NCBI RefSeq assembly: GCF_000956465.1
Contig: NZ_JYJA01000031.1
Coordinates: 62,001-126,000 of the forward strand
DNA from: Microbacterium trichothecenolyticum
GTDB lineage: Bacteria > Actinomycetota > Actinomycetes > Actinomycetales > Microbacteriaceae
Reading direction: 5' to 3'
Length of the DNA stretch: 64,000 bases
The position numbers and the translations under genes were made by a program. Shown here piece by piece: positions 54,269 to 63,962 of the stretch; the first letter of the stretch is position 1, and each line of letters opens with the position of its first letter. The notes beneath the pieces were generated by a model, which saw only the letters and a program-made list of their open reading frames with translations, was not told the DNA's origin and did no database searches.

Positions 54269-56104
54269 TCAGAACACCGGCGTGCCGGCGCGGACCAGCC
54301 GCCAGTTCTCGACGTGGAAGTCGGCGGAGTCGATCACCCCGGTGGCGGAGGCGTACGCGACGATCGCCTCGCGGATCGCGACCTGCGCGTTGTAGACCAC
54401 GGGCGCCGTTGCGACGTGCGGGAACCCGCCGCCACCTGACTGCCGGTAGTTGTTGATCGCCACGACGAACCGCTGGTCCGCCGCGACCGGCGCGCCGCCG
54501 AAAGCGAGGTTCACGATGCGCGAACCCTGCGGCTGCGAGATGTCGATGTCATATGTGACGCCCGAGAACTGGTCGAAGTTGTAGTCGGGGGTGCCGAGCG
54601 CATTGGTCCAGGTCGCAGGCGCGACCGGAGCGTCGGGTGGGACCTGCTGGAAGTACTTGGCCGAGTACTCGAGGTAGTCCTTGATCTGGGCGCCCGTGAT
54701 CACCGACCCGAGCAGCGTGTTGTCGTAGATGTACAGCCCCGCGACGTCCTTGATCGTGACCTGCCCGGCCGGGAACGTCGCGGCGCGGTTGAACGGCGCC
54801 GCGAGCGAGATGATCGGCAGGGATGCCTCGGGGGTGCCGACGATCGCCTTCGACACGGTGTCGATCTGCACGTGGTGGACGTAGTCGAGGATCGCGGTGT
54901 CCTTCCAGCACGACTCGGCGGCGGAGAGCACCTCCGTCGACGTCGCGACCGGAGTGTTGACGTACGCCACGACGGCTTCGTGCTGCGCTTTCACGACCTG
55001 CACGAACGCGGGGTCGTCGGCGACCGTGTTGGTGTTGCACGTGAGCGACTTCGCTCCCGTGACGACCCACTTGCCGCGCTCCATCGTCAGCGTGAGGTCG
55101 AACACGCTGAGTCGCTGGCCCCAGTTCTTCGGCTCGCTCATCACCACCTGCTTGCCGGTGACCTTGTTCGTCACGAACCGCTGCGGGACGTCCTGGTGGG
55201 CGTGGCCGAAGAGGATCGCATCGATGCCGGGCACCTGCTCCGCGAGCAGCGCCGACGCGTTCTCGACCGGGATGTCGCTGCCGTACGACGACAGGCCGCT
55301 GTCGCCGGCGTGGACGCTCACCACGACGACGTCGACGCCTTCCGCGCGCATGACCGGCACCCAGCGGGCTGCCGTCTCGACGACGTCCAGCACCTCGATG
55401 CGGCCGCTCACGTTCGCCTTGTCCCAGATGACGACGCCGGGGTTGGTGAGGCCGAGCACGCCCACGCGGATCGGCTTGTAGCCGGGGATGTGCATCTTCT
55501 TGACGACATACGGCCGGAACGCCGGGTCGGTCGTGCCTGCGTGCACGGCGTTCGCGGCCAGGGCGGGGGCATCCAGCTGTGAGATCCAGTTGCCGAGGAA
55601 GTCGAGGCCGTAGTTGAACTCGTGGTTGCCGAGCGCCACCGCGTCGTAGCCGATCGCGTTGAACGCGGCCGCCATCGGGTGCACCGCGCCCGACGCGGTG
55701 ACCGGATCGACGGTCGCGTAGTAGAAGCCCAGCGGTGACCCCTGGATCGTGTCGCCGGCGTCGAACAGCAGCGTCCGGCCGCGCCCGCGATCGGCGCGGA
55801 TCTGGTTCACCAGGCTCGACACGCGGGCGAGCCCGATCGTGTTGCCCGCGCTGTCGCTGTAGGCGGCGTCCTTGTAGTAGTCCCAGTTGAGCGCGTTGGC
55901 GTGGATGTCGGATGTGCCCATGACGGTGATGGTCACGGACTTCCCCCCGGGTGCGGCCAACGCCTGCGGCGACTGCACCCAGCCGGCCGCGGCGAGCACG
56001 CTCGCCGCGGAGACGCCGACGAGGAAGTTGCGTCGACTCAGACCCGAGTGGGGCGGGTTCTCCGCCGTGGTCCCGAGGTCGTGGTCGGATGCGCGATCAG
56101 GCAT
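54269..56104 (-). CDS. Tat-exported 5'-nucleotidase / 2',3'-cyclic phosphodiesterase-like protein (611 aa)
   Basis: The N-terminus carries a twin-arginine signal (SRRNFLVGVSAASVLAAAG) ending near ALA. The metallophosphatase domain has TSDIHANA, DAGDTIQGSP, LGNHEFNYG, SVHAGDSG and FGHAHQD; a 5'-nucleotidase C-terminal domain follows (LPIISLAAPFN, GSVITGAQIKDYLEYSAKYF split). It should release nucleosides and phosphate from extracellular nucleotides. ATG 56104 follows GGGAGA; ATG 56116 is in frame but less well placed. Confidence 0.92.
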   Translation of the reverse strand: MPDRASDHDLGTTAENPPHSGLSRRNFLVGVSAASVLAAAGWVQSPQALAAPGGKSVTITVMGTSDIHANALNWDYYKDAAYSDSAGNTIGLARVSSLVNQIRADRGRGRTLLFDAGDTIQGSPLGFYYATVDPVTASGAVHPMAAAFNAIGYDAVALGNHEFNYGLDFLGNWISQLDAPALAANAVHAGTTDPAFRPYVVKKMHIPGYKPIRVGVLGLTNPGVVIWDKANVSGRIEVLDVVETAARWVPVMRAEGVDVVVVSVHAGDSGLSSYGSDIPVENASALLAEQVPGIDAILFGHAHQDVPQRFVTNKVTGKQVVMSEPKNWGQRLSVFDLTLTMERGKWVVTGAKSLTCNTNTVADDPAFVQVVKAQHEAVVAYVNTPVATSTEVLSAAESCWKDTAILDYVHHVQIDTVSKAIVGTPEASLPIISLAAPFNRAATFPAGQVTIKDVAGLYIYDNTLLGSVITGAQIKDYLEYSAKYFQQVPPDAPVAPATWTNALGTPDYNFDQFSGVTYDIDISQPQGSRIVNLAFGGAPVAADQRFVVAINNYRQSGGGGFPHVATAPVVYNAQVAIREAIVAYASATGVIDSADFHVENWRLVRAGTPVF

Positions 56105-56118
56105 GTTTTCTCCCATGG

Positions 56119-56148
56119 CGAGGATCGAACCACGCTCGCGTGCGCGCC
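56119..56148 (-). promoter_or_regulatory. Candidate promoter of the 5'-nucleotidase gene
   Basis: Minus-strand TTGTCG, 18-bp spacer, TTCGAT in the 100-bp gap between cutC copy 2 and the nucleotidase. Both hexamers are near consensus; the element separates the nucleotidase from the sugar operon. Confidence 0.4.
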
Positions 56149-56204
56149 GACAAGAGTCCGCGGATGAGGAAACTCTCAGCAATCGCTCCGACCAGCAGCG
56201 GTGC

Positions 56205-56924
56205 TCAGCCCCGGGCGGCCACCACCGCTTCCGCCACGATCCCTGGATCGGTCACGTCGTGCCCGTCCGTACCGCCGCCGGGCCCCGCGGGCGCGCCGAG
56301 CCCCGCGCGTCGGCGCGCCGAGAGGTGCACGGCGTCCACGCCGGCGTGGACGAGGTGACGGATGTCCGCCGGCGCCACTCCTCCGCCCGCCGTCACCTCG
56401 AGGTCCGGCCCGGCGAGGCGGGCGTACGCCTCGAGGCGGTCGATCCCCTGGATGCTGCGCGCCGCGCCTCCGGACGTCAGCACCCGGCCGACGCCCTCGA
56501 CCAGGAGGGTCTCGAACACCTCGGCGCTGCGTGGCGACGCGTCGATCGCACGGTGGAAGACGAGCGTCGCCGGGCCTGCGGCATCCGTCCACCGGCGAAG
56601 CGCCTCGCGGTCGGCGCGGCCGTCCGCGTCGAGCGCGCCGACCACGACCCCGCCCACCCCCCGCGCGACACACGCGCGGATGTCGGCCGAGACGACCGCG
56701 ACCTCGTCGGCGTCGTACACGAAGCCGCCACCCCGGGGACGCACCAGCACGTTCACCTTCTCGGCGCCGACCGCGGCGCACACGGCCTCGATCGACCCGA
56801 TCGACGGGGTGAGACCGCCGACGACGAGCGCCTGGCAGAGCTCGAGTCGATCGGCTCCGGCGTCGATCGCCGCACGGGCGCCCGCGGCGTCCTGTACGGC
56901 GATCTCGACGACCGTGCGGATCAC
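56205..56924 (-). CDS. cutC: CutC family protein, copy 2, in a sugar operon (239 aa)
   Basis: Paralogue of the gene at 48713-49429 with the same core motifs (LELCQAL, VNVLVRPRGGGFVYD, TLVFHRAID, VLTSGGAARSI, AGVDAVHLSARR). Its start overlaps the fucosidase stop by 4 bp, so it is the last gene of the sugar operon. The context suggests a role in carbohydrate turnover rather than copper handling, which is inference. Confidence 0.88.
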   Translation of the reverse strand: MIRTVVEIAVQDAAGARAAIDAGADRLELCQALVVGGLTPSIGSIEAVCAAVGAEKVNVLVRPRGGGFVYDADEVAVVSADIRACVARGVGGVVVGALDADGRADREALRRWTDAAGPATLVFHRAIDASPRSAEVFETLLVEGVGRVLTSGGAARSIQGIDRLEAYARLAGPDLEVTAGGGVAPADIRHLVHAGVDAVHLSARRRAGLGAPAGPGGGTDGHDVTDPGIVAEAVVAARG

Positions 56925-58264
56925 GGCCCGACCCGGAGGGCGACCGCCGGCTCGGTCCGGAAGGCGTCGGGGACCATCGCGTGCACGCGACCGTCGGGCC
57001 CGCGCTCAAGCGCCGCCTCGGTGCCGTCCGCCCAGCGGGCCGGCCGGCCCGCGAGCTCCTCGGGAAGATCGAACTCCCCCGCTGCGGGGTCGAGGGCGAT
57101 CACGTTCACCACGCCCTCGGCAGCGGTGTACGCGCGCGGCGCGCCGTTCTCCTCGTCGGCGCGCACCCACGGACGCGTGGCGTAGATCGCGTCGCCGTCG
57201 CGGCGGAGCCACGTGCCGAGCTCCCGCATGGCGCTTTCCTGCAGCTCGGGGATCGATCCGTCGGCGCGCGGGCCGACGTTGATCAGGAGGTTGCCGTTCT
57301 TGCTCACGACATCGGCGAGGAGCCGGATGAGGGCGTCGCCCGACAGCGAGTGACTCGCGTCCTCCGCCTGGTTGTAGCCGAAGGAGTACCCGAGTCCGCG
57401 CGTCGACTCCCAGGGCTCCGCGACGATGTCGGCGACGTGGGTGTACTCGCGTGTGAGGAACCCGTGCCGAGGCACGCCCCAGCGGTCGTTCACTGCGCCG
57501 TCCGGCACGACGGCGAGGTAGCGGCGCAGCAGCGCGGCGACCGCGAAGTCCTGCTGTCCCTTGCCGCCGTCCGGCCACTCGATGTCGTTCCAGAGCAGGT
57601 CGGGGCGGAAGCGGTCGACGAGTTCGTCGAGCTGGGCCGCGGCATACCGCGAGAACCACTCGTCCGCACGGCGGAACCGGAAGAGGTCGGTGTCGGATTC
57701 GATCGGCGGGTAGTCGCTGACGTGCCAGTCCAGCGCGCCCGAGAAGTAGACGCCGAACCGCGTGCCCGCGCGGCGCGTCGCGTCGTGGAGTTCGGCGATC
57801 AGGTCCCGGCGCGGGCCGCGGCGGGCCGCGCTGAACGTCGTCGTCGCGGTGTCCCACAGGCAGAACCCGTCGTGGTGCTTCGTCGTGGGGACGACGTAGC
57901 GGGCGCCCGCGTCGACGAGGGCGCCAACGAAGGTGTCAGCGTCGAACCCGCCCGGATTCCACTGGTCCGCGAGGTCCTCGTAGCTCGTGCCGGTGCCGTA
58001 CAGCTCCTGGTGGCGCCGCCACGTCGGGCTGCCTGCGATGCGCACGGTGTTGGCGTACCACTCGGCGTACTGGTGGTGGGCATAGGCGTCCTCGGTGGGC
58101 ACTCCCCCGGGAGGGTGGGCAGGCGCCCATGCAGGCACGGAGTACAGGCCCCAGTGCACGAAGAACCCGAGCTTCGCGTCGCGGTACCACTCGGGCACCG
58201 GAGTATCGGGGTACTCGGGCGCCGCGTGGCCGAGGTCGGGTCCGGTGCGGGTCTCGAAGTTCAT
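56921..58264 (-). CDS. GH29 alpha-L-fucosidase (447 aa)
   Basis: Retaining alpha-L-fucosidase. WYRDAKLGFFVHWGLYSVPAW and TKHHDGFCLWD are family hallmarks; the nucleophile is Asp227 in LLWNDIEWP. No signal peptide is present, so it acts on imported fucosides. ATG 58264 overlaps the upstream M81 stop by 4 bp; the longer frame is antisense-like. A C-terminal beta domain (VNVIALDPAAGEFDLPEEL in part) closes the protein. Confidence 0.93.
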   Translation of the reverse strand: MNFETRTGPDLGHAAPEYPDTPVPEWYRDAKLGFFVHWGLYSVPAWAPAHPPGGVPTEDAYAHHQYAEWYANTVRIAGSPTWRRHQELYGTGTSYEDLADQWNPGGFDADTFVGALVDAGARYVVPTTKHHDGFCLWDTATTTFSAARRGPRRDLIAELHDATRRAGTRFGVYFSGALDWHVSDYPPIESDTDLFRFRRADEWFSRYAAAQLDELVDRFRPDLLWNDIEWPDGGKGQQDFAVAALLRRYLAVVPDGAVNDRWGVPRHGFLTREYTHVADIVAEPWESTRGLGYSFGYNQAEDASHSLSGDALIRLLADVVSKNGNLLINVGPRADGSIPELQESAMRELGTWLRRDGDAIYATRPWVRADEENGAPRAYTAAEGVVNVIALDPAAGEFDLPEELAGRPARWADGTEAALERGPDGRVHAMVPDAFRTEPAVALRVGP

Positions 58265-59838
58265 GCGCGTGCCTCCGTGCCGCGGCGTCGGGTGACGAGT
58301 GCCGCAAGGTCCGGCTCGACGTCGGTCGTGGCGAACGGGTAGGTGCCAGGGCGCAGCCGGGAGTGGCCGAGGCGCAGCAGATCCTGGTCGACGCCGCCGG
58401 GTGTGAGTGCGAGCGTCCATCCCGCGGCGAGATCGTAGAGCTCGGGCTCGAGATAGCCGATCTTCACGATCACGATGTCGGCCGTCTCGGGGTCGAGTCC
58501 CAGCAGCCGGAAATCGTCGAGGTGGTGGAAGGGCTTGCGACGCTCCGTCACGATCGCGTGCACGGCGCCGCGGCGCACCACGACCTGCGTGCCCGCGACC
58601 GGGTCGCCGCCGGTGATCGAGACGATCTCGCCAGTGACCTCGACGGGCCCGCGCGGACCGGGATCGACACGCCCGCCCACGTGCACCGTGACCGTGGCGC
58701 CGATCCCCGCCGCCTCGGCGGCGCGCACCGCCTCCGGATCGAAGACGGATGCCGCGAGCACCGTGCGCGACGCATCCTGGAGGTCGGCCCGCTCGAGCAG
58801 TCGTCCGAGGGTCCACGAGACGTCTCCGGCGCCGCCCGCAGTCGGGTTGTCGCCGGAATCCGAGATCACGTAGGGCCGCGGCGCGTCGTCCGCCAGAGCC
58901 AGATCGAGCGCCTCGTCGAGGCTCGCGGTCGGACCCGCGAAGACGAAGTCCGCGCGCGCGCCCCAATACCGCTGTCCGAGTCGCTCAGCTTCACGCGCGA
59001 TCACCGCCGGGTCGTCGCCGGTCACGATGACCGTGGCGTGGCACCGGGGCTCGTCGGCCCACGCGTACCCGACCCACACGGCGGCGTCGACGACGCCCTC
59101 GAGGTCCTCGACATCCGGGATCGTGCCGTAGAGCCCCTTCGCCGGCTCGAGCCGCGTACTCGTCTTCTCGCCGGGCAGCAGCACCGGAACGCGCACCCAC
59201 GCCTTGTATGGGCGGCGCGCGTCCGGGTCGGCGCCCGAGGCGCCGCGCAGCCGCTCGAGCAGATTGTGCACCGCGCGCTGCTTCGTGTTCATCCAGTCCT
59301 CGTGCGGGGCCATCCGGTAACAGGTGATGAGGTCGACGGCGTCGAAGAGGGCGTCCGACACGTTGCCGTGCAGATCCATCGACGCCGACACGAGGGTGTC
59401 GGGACCGAGCGCCTCGCGTACCGCGGCCGCGAGGTCGCCCTCGGCGTCGTCCATGCCCACGACGCTCATCGCTCCGTGGATGTCGAAGAAGAACGCGTCG
59501 AACGGGCCTTCCCTACGGATCCCCTCGACGATCGCCTGCTTCATGCGCAGATAGGTCTGCGGGTCGACCGCCCCACCGGGAAGGGAGCGCCCGTGCGTGA
59601 GAGGGACCCAGGCCGCAGCATCCCGCAGCTCCTCCCCCTCGGCGAGGAAGGGGTAGTACGCGAGCAGCTCGTCGCCGGTGCGGATCGTGAACGCCTCGTC
59701 ACCCGAGATGTGCGGTGAGAACGTGCTCGACTCGATCGAGATGCCGCCGATGCCGATGCGCGGGCGGGTGAGCCCCGCCGGGTGGAGCGGGCCCAGCGGG
59801 CCCTTCCAGATCTGGTCGTGGTCAGGACGCGACGTCAC
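58261..59838 (-). CDS. M81 family metallopeptidase-like protein (MlrC homologue, 525 aa)
   Basis: An MlrC/M81 protein with GGISIESSTFSPH near the N-terminus, FFDIHGAMSVVG, ASMDLHGNVSD and YRMAPHEDW metal-binding segments, and a C-terminal MlrC domain (SDSGDNPTAGGAGD). Family members include the microcystin-degrading MlrC, but most act on unknown substrates. The start is uncertain: GTG 59838 is listed, overlapping the ROK stop by 17 bp; the conserved part begins about 25 residues later. It is unusual inside a fucosidase/ABC operon. Confidence 0.85.
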   Translation of the reverse strand: MTSRPDHDQIWKGPLGPLHPAGLTRPRIGIGGISIESSTFSPHISGDEAFTIRTGDELLAYYPFLAEGEELRDAAAWVPLTHGRSLPGGAVDPQTYLRMKQAIVEGIRREGPFDAFFFDIHGAMSVVGMDDAEGDLAAAVREALGPDTLVSASMDLHGNVSDALFDAVDLITCYRMAPHEDWMNTKQRAVHNLLERLRGASGADPDARRPYKAWVRVPVLLPGEKTSTRLEPAKGLYGTIPDVEDLEGVVDAAVWVGYAWADEPRCHATVIVTGDDPAVIAREAERLGQRYWGARADFVFAGPTASLDEALDLALADDAPRPYVISDSGDNPTAGGAGDVSWTLGRLLERADLQDASRTVLAASVFDPEAVRAAEAAGIGATVTVHVGGRVDPGPRGPVEVTGEIVSITGGDPVAGTQVVVRRGAVHAIVTERRKPFHHLDDFRLLGLDPETADIVIVKIGYLEPELYDLAAGWTLALTPGGVDQDLLRLGHSRLRPGTYPFATTDVEPDLAALVTRRRGTEARA

Positions 59839-60802
59839 GGAGGAGCTCACCTTCTGCGAACGGTTCGGAGGGGATGGAACGATCGGATGCCGCCACCAGC
59901 GCCGCGGCGCCGAGCACGACCGCGTCACCGCGCAGCGTGCCGGGCACGATGCGCAAGGGAGCGCCCGACACCGGCGGATCGGTCAGGAGCGTGGCCGCGA
60001 CGGCAGGAGCGAGCAGGTCCCATGCGGACGCCACCCCGCCCCCGACCACCGCGAGCGGCACGTCGACGAGGGTTGCGGCGGAGATGCACGCGAGGGCGAC
60101 CGCCCTCCCCGCGACGTCGAACACGGTCTTCGCGACGGGGTCGCCGGTTCGCGCCCGGTCGGCCACGACCCGCGCGGATACGACGGCTTCGCCGGTCGCG
60201 GCCGCATAGCGGCGTGCGATCGAGGTGCCCGACGCCAGGGTCTCGAGATGGCCGGTGCGACCGCAGGTGCAGACCAGATCGCCGTAGCCCGGAGTATGGC
60301 CGATCTCGCCGGCGGCGCCGTAGGGACCGTGGCGCAGGGTGCCGTCGAGCACGAGTGCTCCGCCGACGCCGGTGCCGAGCATCACGCCCAGCACGTCGCT
60401 GCCCCGCCCCGAGCCCCACGCGGTCTCGCCGAGGAGGAAGGCGTTGACGTCGTTCTCGACCCGCACCTCGACGTCGAGCCGGTCGCCGAGGTGCTCGCCG
60501 AGCGGGAATCCCGCCCAGTCGACGAACATGTCCGATGCCGCGCGAATCGCACCGCTGCGCGGGTCGACGACCCCCGCCGCACCGACGCCTACCGCATCAG
60601 GGCGCACGCCCGCGTCGTCGGCGAGCTCCTCGACCAGAAGCGCCGCCGTCTCGGCCATCGCGGCGCCGCCGGTGCGGGCGGGGGTGTCGCGCGTCGCCCG
60701 CGCCAGCACCGTGCCGTCAGCGGCGACGAGGGCGCCGGAGGTCTTCGTGCCCCCGATGTCGATGCCGGCGACCACCGCGGGGGCCTCTGCGCACCCGCTC
60801 AT
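59822..60802 (-). CDS. ROK-family sugar kinase (326 aa)
   Basis: Cytoplasmic hexokinase-type kinase: VAGIDIGGTKTSGALV (phosphate 1), ENDVNAFLLGE, GTGVGGALV and a zinc site GHTPG...CTCGRTGHLE where the last Cys of the usual C-x-C-x2-x2-C is His. It lacks a helix-turn-helix, so it is a kinase, not a repressor. It starts in an ATGA overlap with the permease gene and probably phosphorylates the sugar delivered by the ABC system. Confidence 0.92.
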   Translation of the reverse strand: MSGCAEAPAVVAGIDIGGTKTSGALVAADGTVLARATRDTPARTGGAAMAETAALLVEELADDAGVRPDAVGVGAAGVVDPRSGAIRAASDMFVDWAGFPLGEHLGDRLDVEVRVENDVNAFLLGETAWGSGRGSDVLGVMLGTGVGGALVLDGTLRHGPYGAAGEIGHTPGYGDLVCTCGRTGHLETLASGTSIARRYAAATGEAVVSARVVADRARTGDPVAKTVFDVAGRAVALACISAATLVDVPLAVVGGGVASAWDLLAPAVAATLLTDPPVSGAPLRIVPGTLRGDAVVLGAAALVAASDRSIPSEPFAEGELLRDVAS

Positions 60803-61758
60803 CGGCCGCCCAGCCCGGCCATCGCGATGCCCTTCACCAGGTGCTTCTGCAGGACGATCACGAGGATCGTGGTGGGGATCATCGAGATGATCGCGGCGGC
60901 CATCTGCAGGTCCCAGCGCGTGCCGGTGAGACCCGAGAAGCTGGCGAGGCCCACGGGCAGCGTGCCCAGTGTCGCGTAGTCGACCGTCACGATGAGCGGC
61001 CAGAGGTAGCTGTTCCAGAACGACAGGAAGGTGAACACCGCGAGCACCGCCACCGCCGACTTGGACAGCGGAAGGATGATCTGGAGGAACGTGCGCACCG
61101 GACCCGAGCCGTCCACCCGGGCAGCCTCCTCGAGCTCGAACGGGATGCCTCGGAAGAACTGACGCATGAGGAAGGTTCCGAACGCCGTGAAGGCGAACGG
61201 GAAGATGAGCGCCTGATAGGTGTTGACCCATCCGAACCACTGCATCACCTGGAACATCGGGATGACGAGCACCTCGGCCGGCACCATGAGGGTGGCCAGG
61301 AACAGCACGAAGACCGCGTCGCGGCCTCTCCAGCGCAGGCGCCCGAACGCGTAGCCCGCCGTCGTCGAGACGATGAGCACGACCAGGGTGCCGGCGACCG
61401 CCACGAACAGCGAGTTGCCGATATAGGTGAGGAACGGCCCGTAGGCGAAGACCTCCGCGAAGTTGCCCCACTTGATCTGCGAGCCGACCAGCGTGGGGGG
61501 CATCGAGAAGATCTCCTCGTTGGGCTTGAGCGCCGAGAAGAAGGCGTAGACGAGGGGCGCGACGAAGATGAGCGCCGCGAGGTAGATGCACATGTGCGCG
61601 AGAACCAGGCGGATGCGCTCGCCGGCGGTGCGGGCGGCGGTGCGGCGGCGCGCCGGGGGCGCCTCGACGAACTCGTCCTCGGAGGTCATCAGAAGCGTCT
61701 GCTCGATCGCCGACGCTTCCTTGTCGGTCTCGGTTCCGGTCCCGGTGTCAGTGCTCAT
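60799..61758 (-). CDS. Carbohydrate ABC transporter permease, MalG type (319 aa)
   Basis: Six predicted transmembrane helices after a polar N-terminal tail of about 55 residues; the EAA loop EEAARVDGSGPVRTFLQIILP contacts the ATPase (motif here EEAARVDGSG). It overlaps the next permease by 11 bp. No ATP-binding gene is in the operon, so a shared MsiK-type ATPase is probably used. Confidence 0.92.
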   Translation of the reverse strand: MSTDTGTGTETDKEASAIEQTLLMTSEDEFVEAPPARRRTAARTAGERIRLVLAHMCIYLAALIFVAPLVYAFFSALKPNEEIFSMPPTLVGSQIKWGNFAEVFAYGPFLTYIGNSLFVAVAGTLVVLIVSTTAGYAFGRLRWRGRDAVFVLFLATLMVPAEVLVIPMFQVMQWFGWVNTYQALIFPFAFTAFGTFLMRQFFRGIPFELEEAARVDGSGPVRTFLQIILPLSKSAVAVLAVFTFLSFWNSYLWPLIVTVDYATLGTLPVGLASFSGLTGTRWDLQMAAAIISMIPTTILVIVLQKHLVKGIAMAGLGGR

Positions 61759-62653
61759 AGTGCACCCACTTCCGCTGTGCGGCGAACTGCATGCCTGTGA
61801 TGAGGATGATGATCGCGAACAGGATCCACGCCGCAGCTGCGGCGAGTCCCAGGTCGCCGAAGGTGAAGCCCTGCTCCCAGATGAACATGACGAGCGGTTT
61901 CGTCGCGTTGCCCGGGCCGCCGCCGGTCAGCAGCTGCGGCTGCGCGAACACCTGGAGGGCGGTGATCATCGTCATGATCGTCGCGAAGAAGATCGACGGC
62001 GAGATCATCGGGATCATGACGCTCCAGATGAGACGGAAGCCCCGGGCGCCGTCGATGCTGGCCGCCTCGAGGACGCTCTCGGGAAGCTGCTCGAGCGCCG
62101 CGGAGAAGATCAGCATGTTGTAGCCGAGTCCCTGCCACACACTCATCGCGACCACCATGATCATCGCCCACGAGGGATCGGCGAGGAAGTTCGGCAGCGT
62201 GATGCCGAACCAGCTCTGCGCCAGCCCGTTGAACAGGCCCTGCGGCTGCAGCATCATCTTCCACACCAGGACGTTGGCCACCATCGGCACGACGACCGGG
62301 ATGAAGAAGAGCACGCGGAGGGCTCCGCGGCCGCGGATGCGCGGCCCGAGCCCGATCGCCAGGGCGAGCGAGAGGGCGATGCTGAGCGGCACGTACAGCA
62401 GCGTGTACACCGCCGAGTTGCGCAGCGCCGGCCAGAAGTCCGGGCTGCTGGTGAACAGCTTGGCGTAGTTCTCGACGCCGTTGAAGGTGCGGTCGCCGAA
62501 CGTCGGCCAGTCGTAGACGCTCATCACGATCGAGAGCCCGACGGGCACGATCGTGAACAGGGCGAGCCCCACCAGGGCCGGGCTTGCGAAGCCCAGCGCC
62601 TGGCGGGCCTCGGCCCTGGCGAGCGACCCGCGACGTGTCGTCGTGGTCGTCAT
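61748..62653 (-). CDS. Carbohydrate ABC transporter permease, MalF type (301 aa)
   Basis: Six predicted helices with the EAA loop LEAASIDGARGFRLIWSVMIP. It pairs with the MalG-type permease downstream to form the membrane channel. ATG 62653 lies 46 bp after the binding-protein gene, with a purine-rich AAGAGAGCAGAGCA stretch upstream. Confidence 0.92.
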   Translation of the reverse strand: MTTTTTRRGSLARAEARQALGFASPALVGLALFTIVPVGLSIVMSVYDWPTFGDRTFNGVENYAKLFTSSPDFWPALRNSAVYTLLYVPLSIALSLALAIGLGPRIRGRGALRVLFFIPVVVPMVANVLVWKMMLQPQGLFNGLAQSWFGITLPNFLADPSWAMIMVVAMSVWQGLGYNMLIFSAALEQLPESVLEAASIDGARGFRLIWSVMIPMISPSIFFATIMTMITALQVFAQPQLLTGGGPGNATKPLVMFIWEQGFTFGDLGLAAAAAWILFAIIILITGMQFAAQRKWVHYEH

Positions 62654-62699
62654 TGCTCTGCTCTCTTGCTCACGTGCGAGGGTTCGAGGACGAACCCGG

Positions 62700-63962
62700 T
62701 CAGTTGCCGAACTGCGCCTGGGCGCTCTCCAGCAGGTCCGACATCTCCATCTGGCCGTTGTAGACGCTGACGAGGTTCGGCTGGATGTAGCTGTCGAGCT
62801 TCTCCCAGTTCTTCGTCATGTACAGCGGGACGGTGGTGGCGAAGGCGGACTCGAAGACCGTCTGGACCTGGTCGCGGTACTCCTCGTCGATGGAGTCGAA
62901 GTACAGCGGCTGCGACTCGGTGCGCGCCGGGTACGAGCGGCCCGACGAGGCGATGTAGTCCTGCGCGTCCTTGCCGAGGAGCGAGCCCATGACCTTGAGC
63001 GCGGCCTCGGGGTCGTCGCACGTCTTCGAGATGCCGTAGCCCGAGCCGAGGATCGGTCCCGAGTTGCCGTGCTCGCCCGTCGGGAGCGGCGCCATGCCGG
63101 CCGCGAAGCCCGACTCGTTGTTGAGGTAGCTCACCGCGTTCCACGTGCCGTCGACCGCCATCGCGGCGTTGCCGCCGGTGTACTGGTTCTCGCCCCAGCC
63201 CGTGTCCGACGCCGACGCGACCGGCGCCGCGACACCGAGATCGGTGACGAGACCCGAGTACCACGACGCTGCGTCGACGAAGTCGGGGTCGTCGATGTGG
63301 AGAGTGCCGTCCTCGGACGCCGGCTGCTTGCCCGACAGGGCGATGGGCATCGACATCCACTGGTAGCCGCCCATGCCCATACCGAAGCCGTACTTGCCGT
63401 CGGCGGTCGCCGCCGTCGCGATGTCCTCGAAGTCGTCGAAGGTCCAGCCGATCTCGGGCGTGGCCGCACCGGTCGCGGTGAGCATGTCCTGGTTGTAGTA
63501 CACGAGCATCGTCGCGACGTCGAAGGGAACGCCGTACAGCCCGCCCTCGAAGCTGAGGATCCCCTCGGCGCCCGGGTTGAAGTCGGCGAAGTCGAGGCCC
63601 GCCGTCTCGAGGTCTTGCGCCGTCAGCTCGCGGAATCCGTCGGTGAACCCACCCAGCTGCGCGCCGCTCATGCCGGTGACGCACGCCATGTTCCCGCTGG
63701 CCATGTTGGTGGTGAGCTTCGTGAAGAAGTCGTTCCACGGCGCGGTCTGGAGCTTGATCGTCACATCGGGGTTCTCCTCCTGTGCGATCGCGACCTGCTC
63801 CTCCAGCGCCGTCGTGTCGGCCTCGCTGCCCGCCCACATGTCGACGACGATCGTGGGCTTGCCGCCGGTGGAGCTCTCTCCGCCCGAACCGCTCGCACAC
63901 CCCGTCAGGACCACCGCTACACCGGTGGCTGCGGCCACCGCGCCGACGCGCAACTTCTTCAT
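62700..63962 (-). CDS. Sugar ABC transporter substrate-binding lipoprotein (420 aa)
   Basis: An extracellular solute-binding protein family 1 lipoprotein: signal peptide ending in lipobox LTGC (about Cys24) and a Gly/Ser linker, then the two-lobed binding fold. ATG 63962 is behind AGGAGG at 7 bp, a strong site. First gene of the operon; the promoter lies at or beyond the right edge. The fucosidase downstream suggests a fucosylated oligosaccharide as ligand. Confidence 0.93.
   Translation of the reverse strand: MKKLRVGAVAAATGVAVVLTGCASGSGGESSTGGKPTIVVDMWAGSEADTTALEEQVAIAQEENPDVTIKLQTAPWNDFFTKLTTNMASGNMACVTGMSGAQLGGFTDGFRELTAQDLETAGLDFADFNPGAEGILSFEGGLYGVPFDVATMLVYYNQDMLTATGAATPEIGWTFDDFEDIATAATADGKYGFGMGMGGYQWMSMPIALSGKQPASEDGTLHIDDPDFVDAASWYSGLVTDLGVAAPVASASDTGWGENQYTGGNAAMAVDGTWNAVSYLNNESGFAAGMAPLPTGEHGNSGPILGSGYGISKTCDDPEAALKVMGSLLGKDAQDYIASSGRSYPARTESQPLYFDSIDEEYRDQVQTVFESAFATTVPLYMTKNWEKLDSYIQPNLVSVYNGQMEMSDLLESAQAQFGN

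Noticed and set aside
59822..60802. The ROK protein as a transcriptional repressor (NagC/XylR type)
   Set aside because: No helix-turn-helix precedes the kinase fold; the N-terminus begins directly with the phosphate-binding loop.
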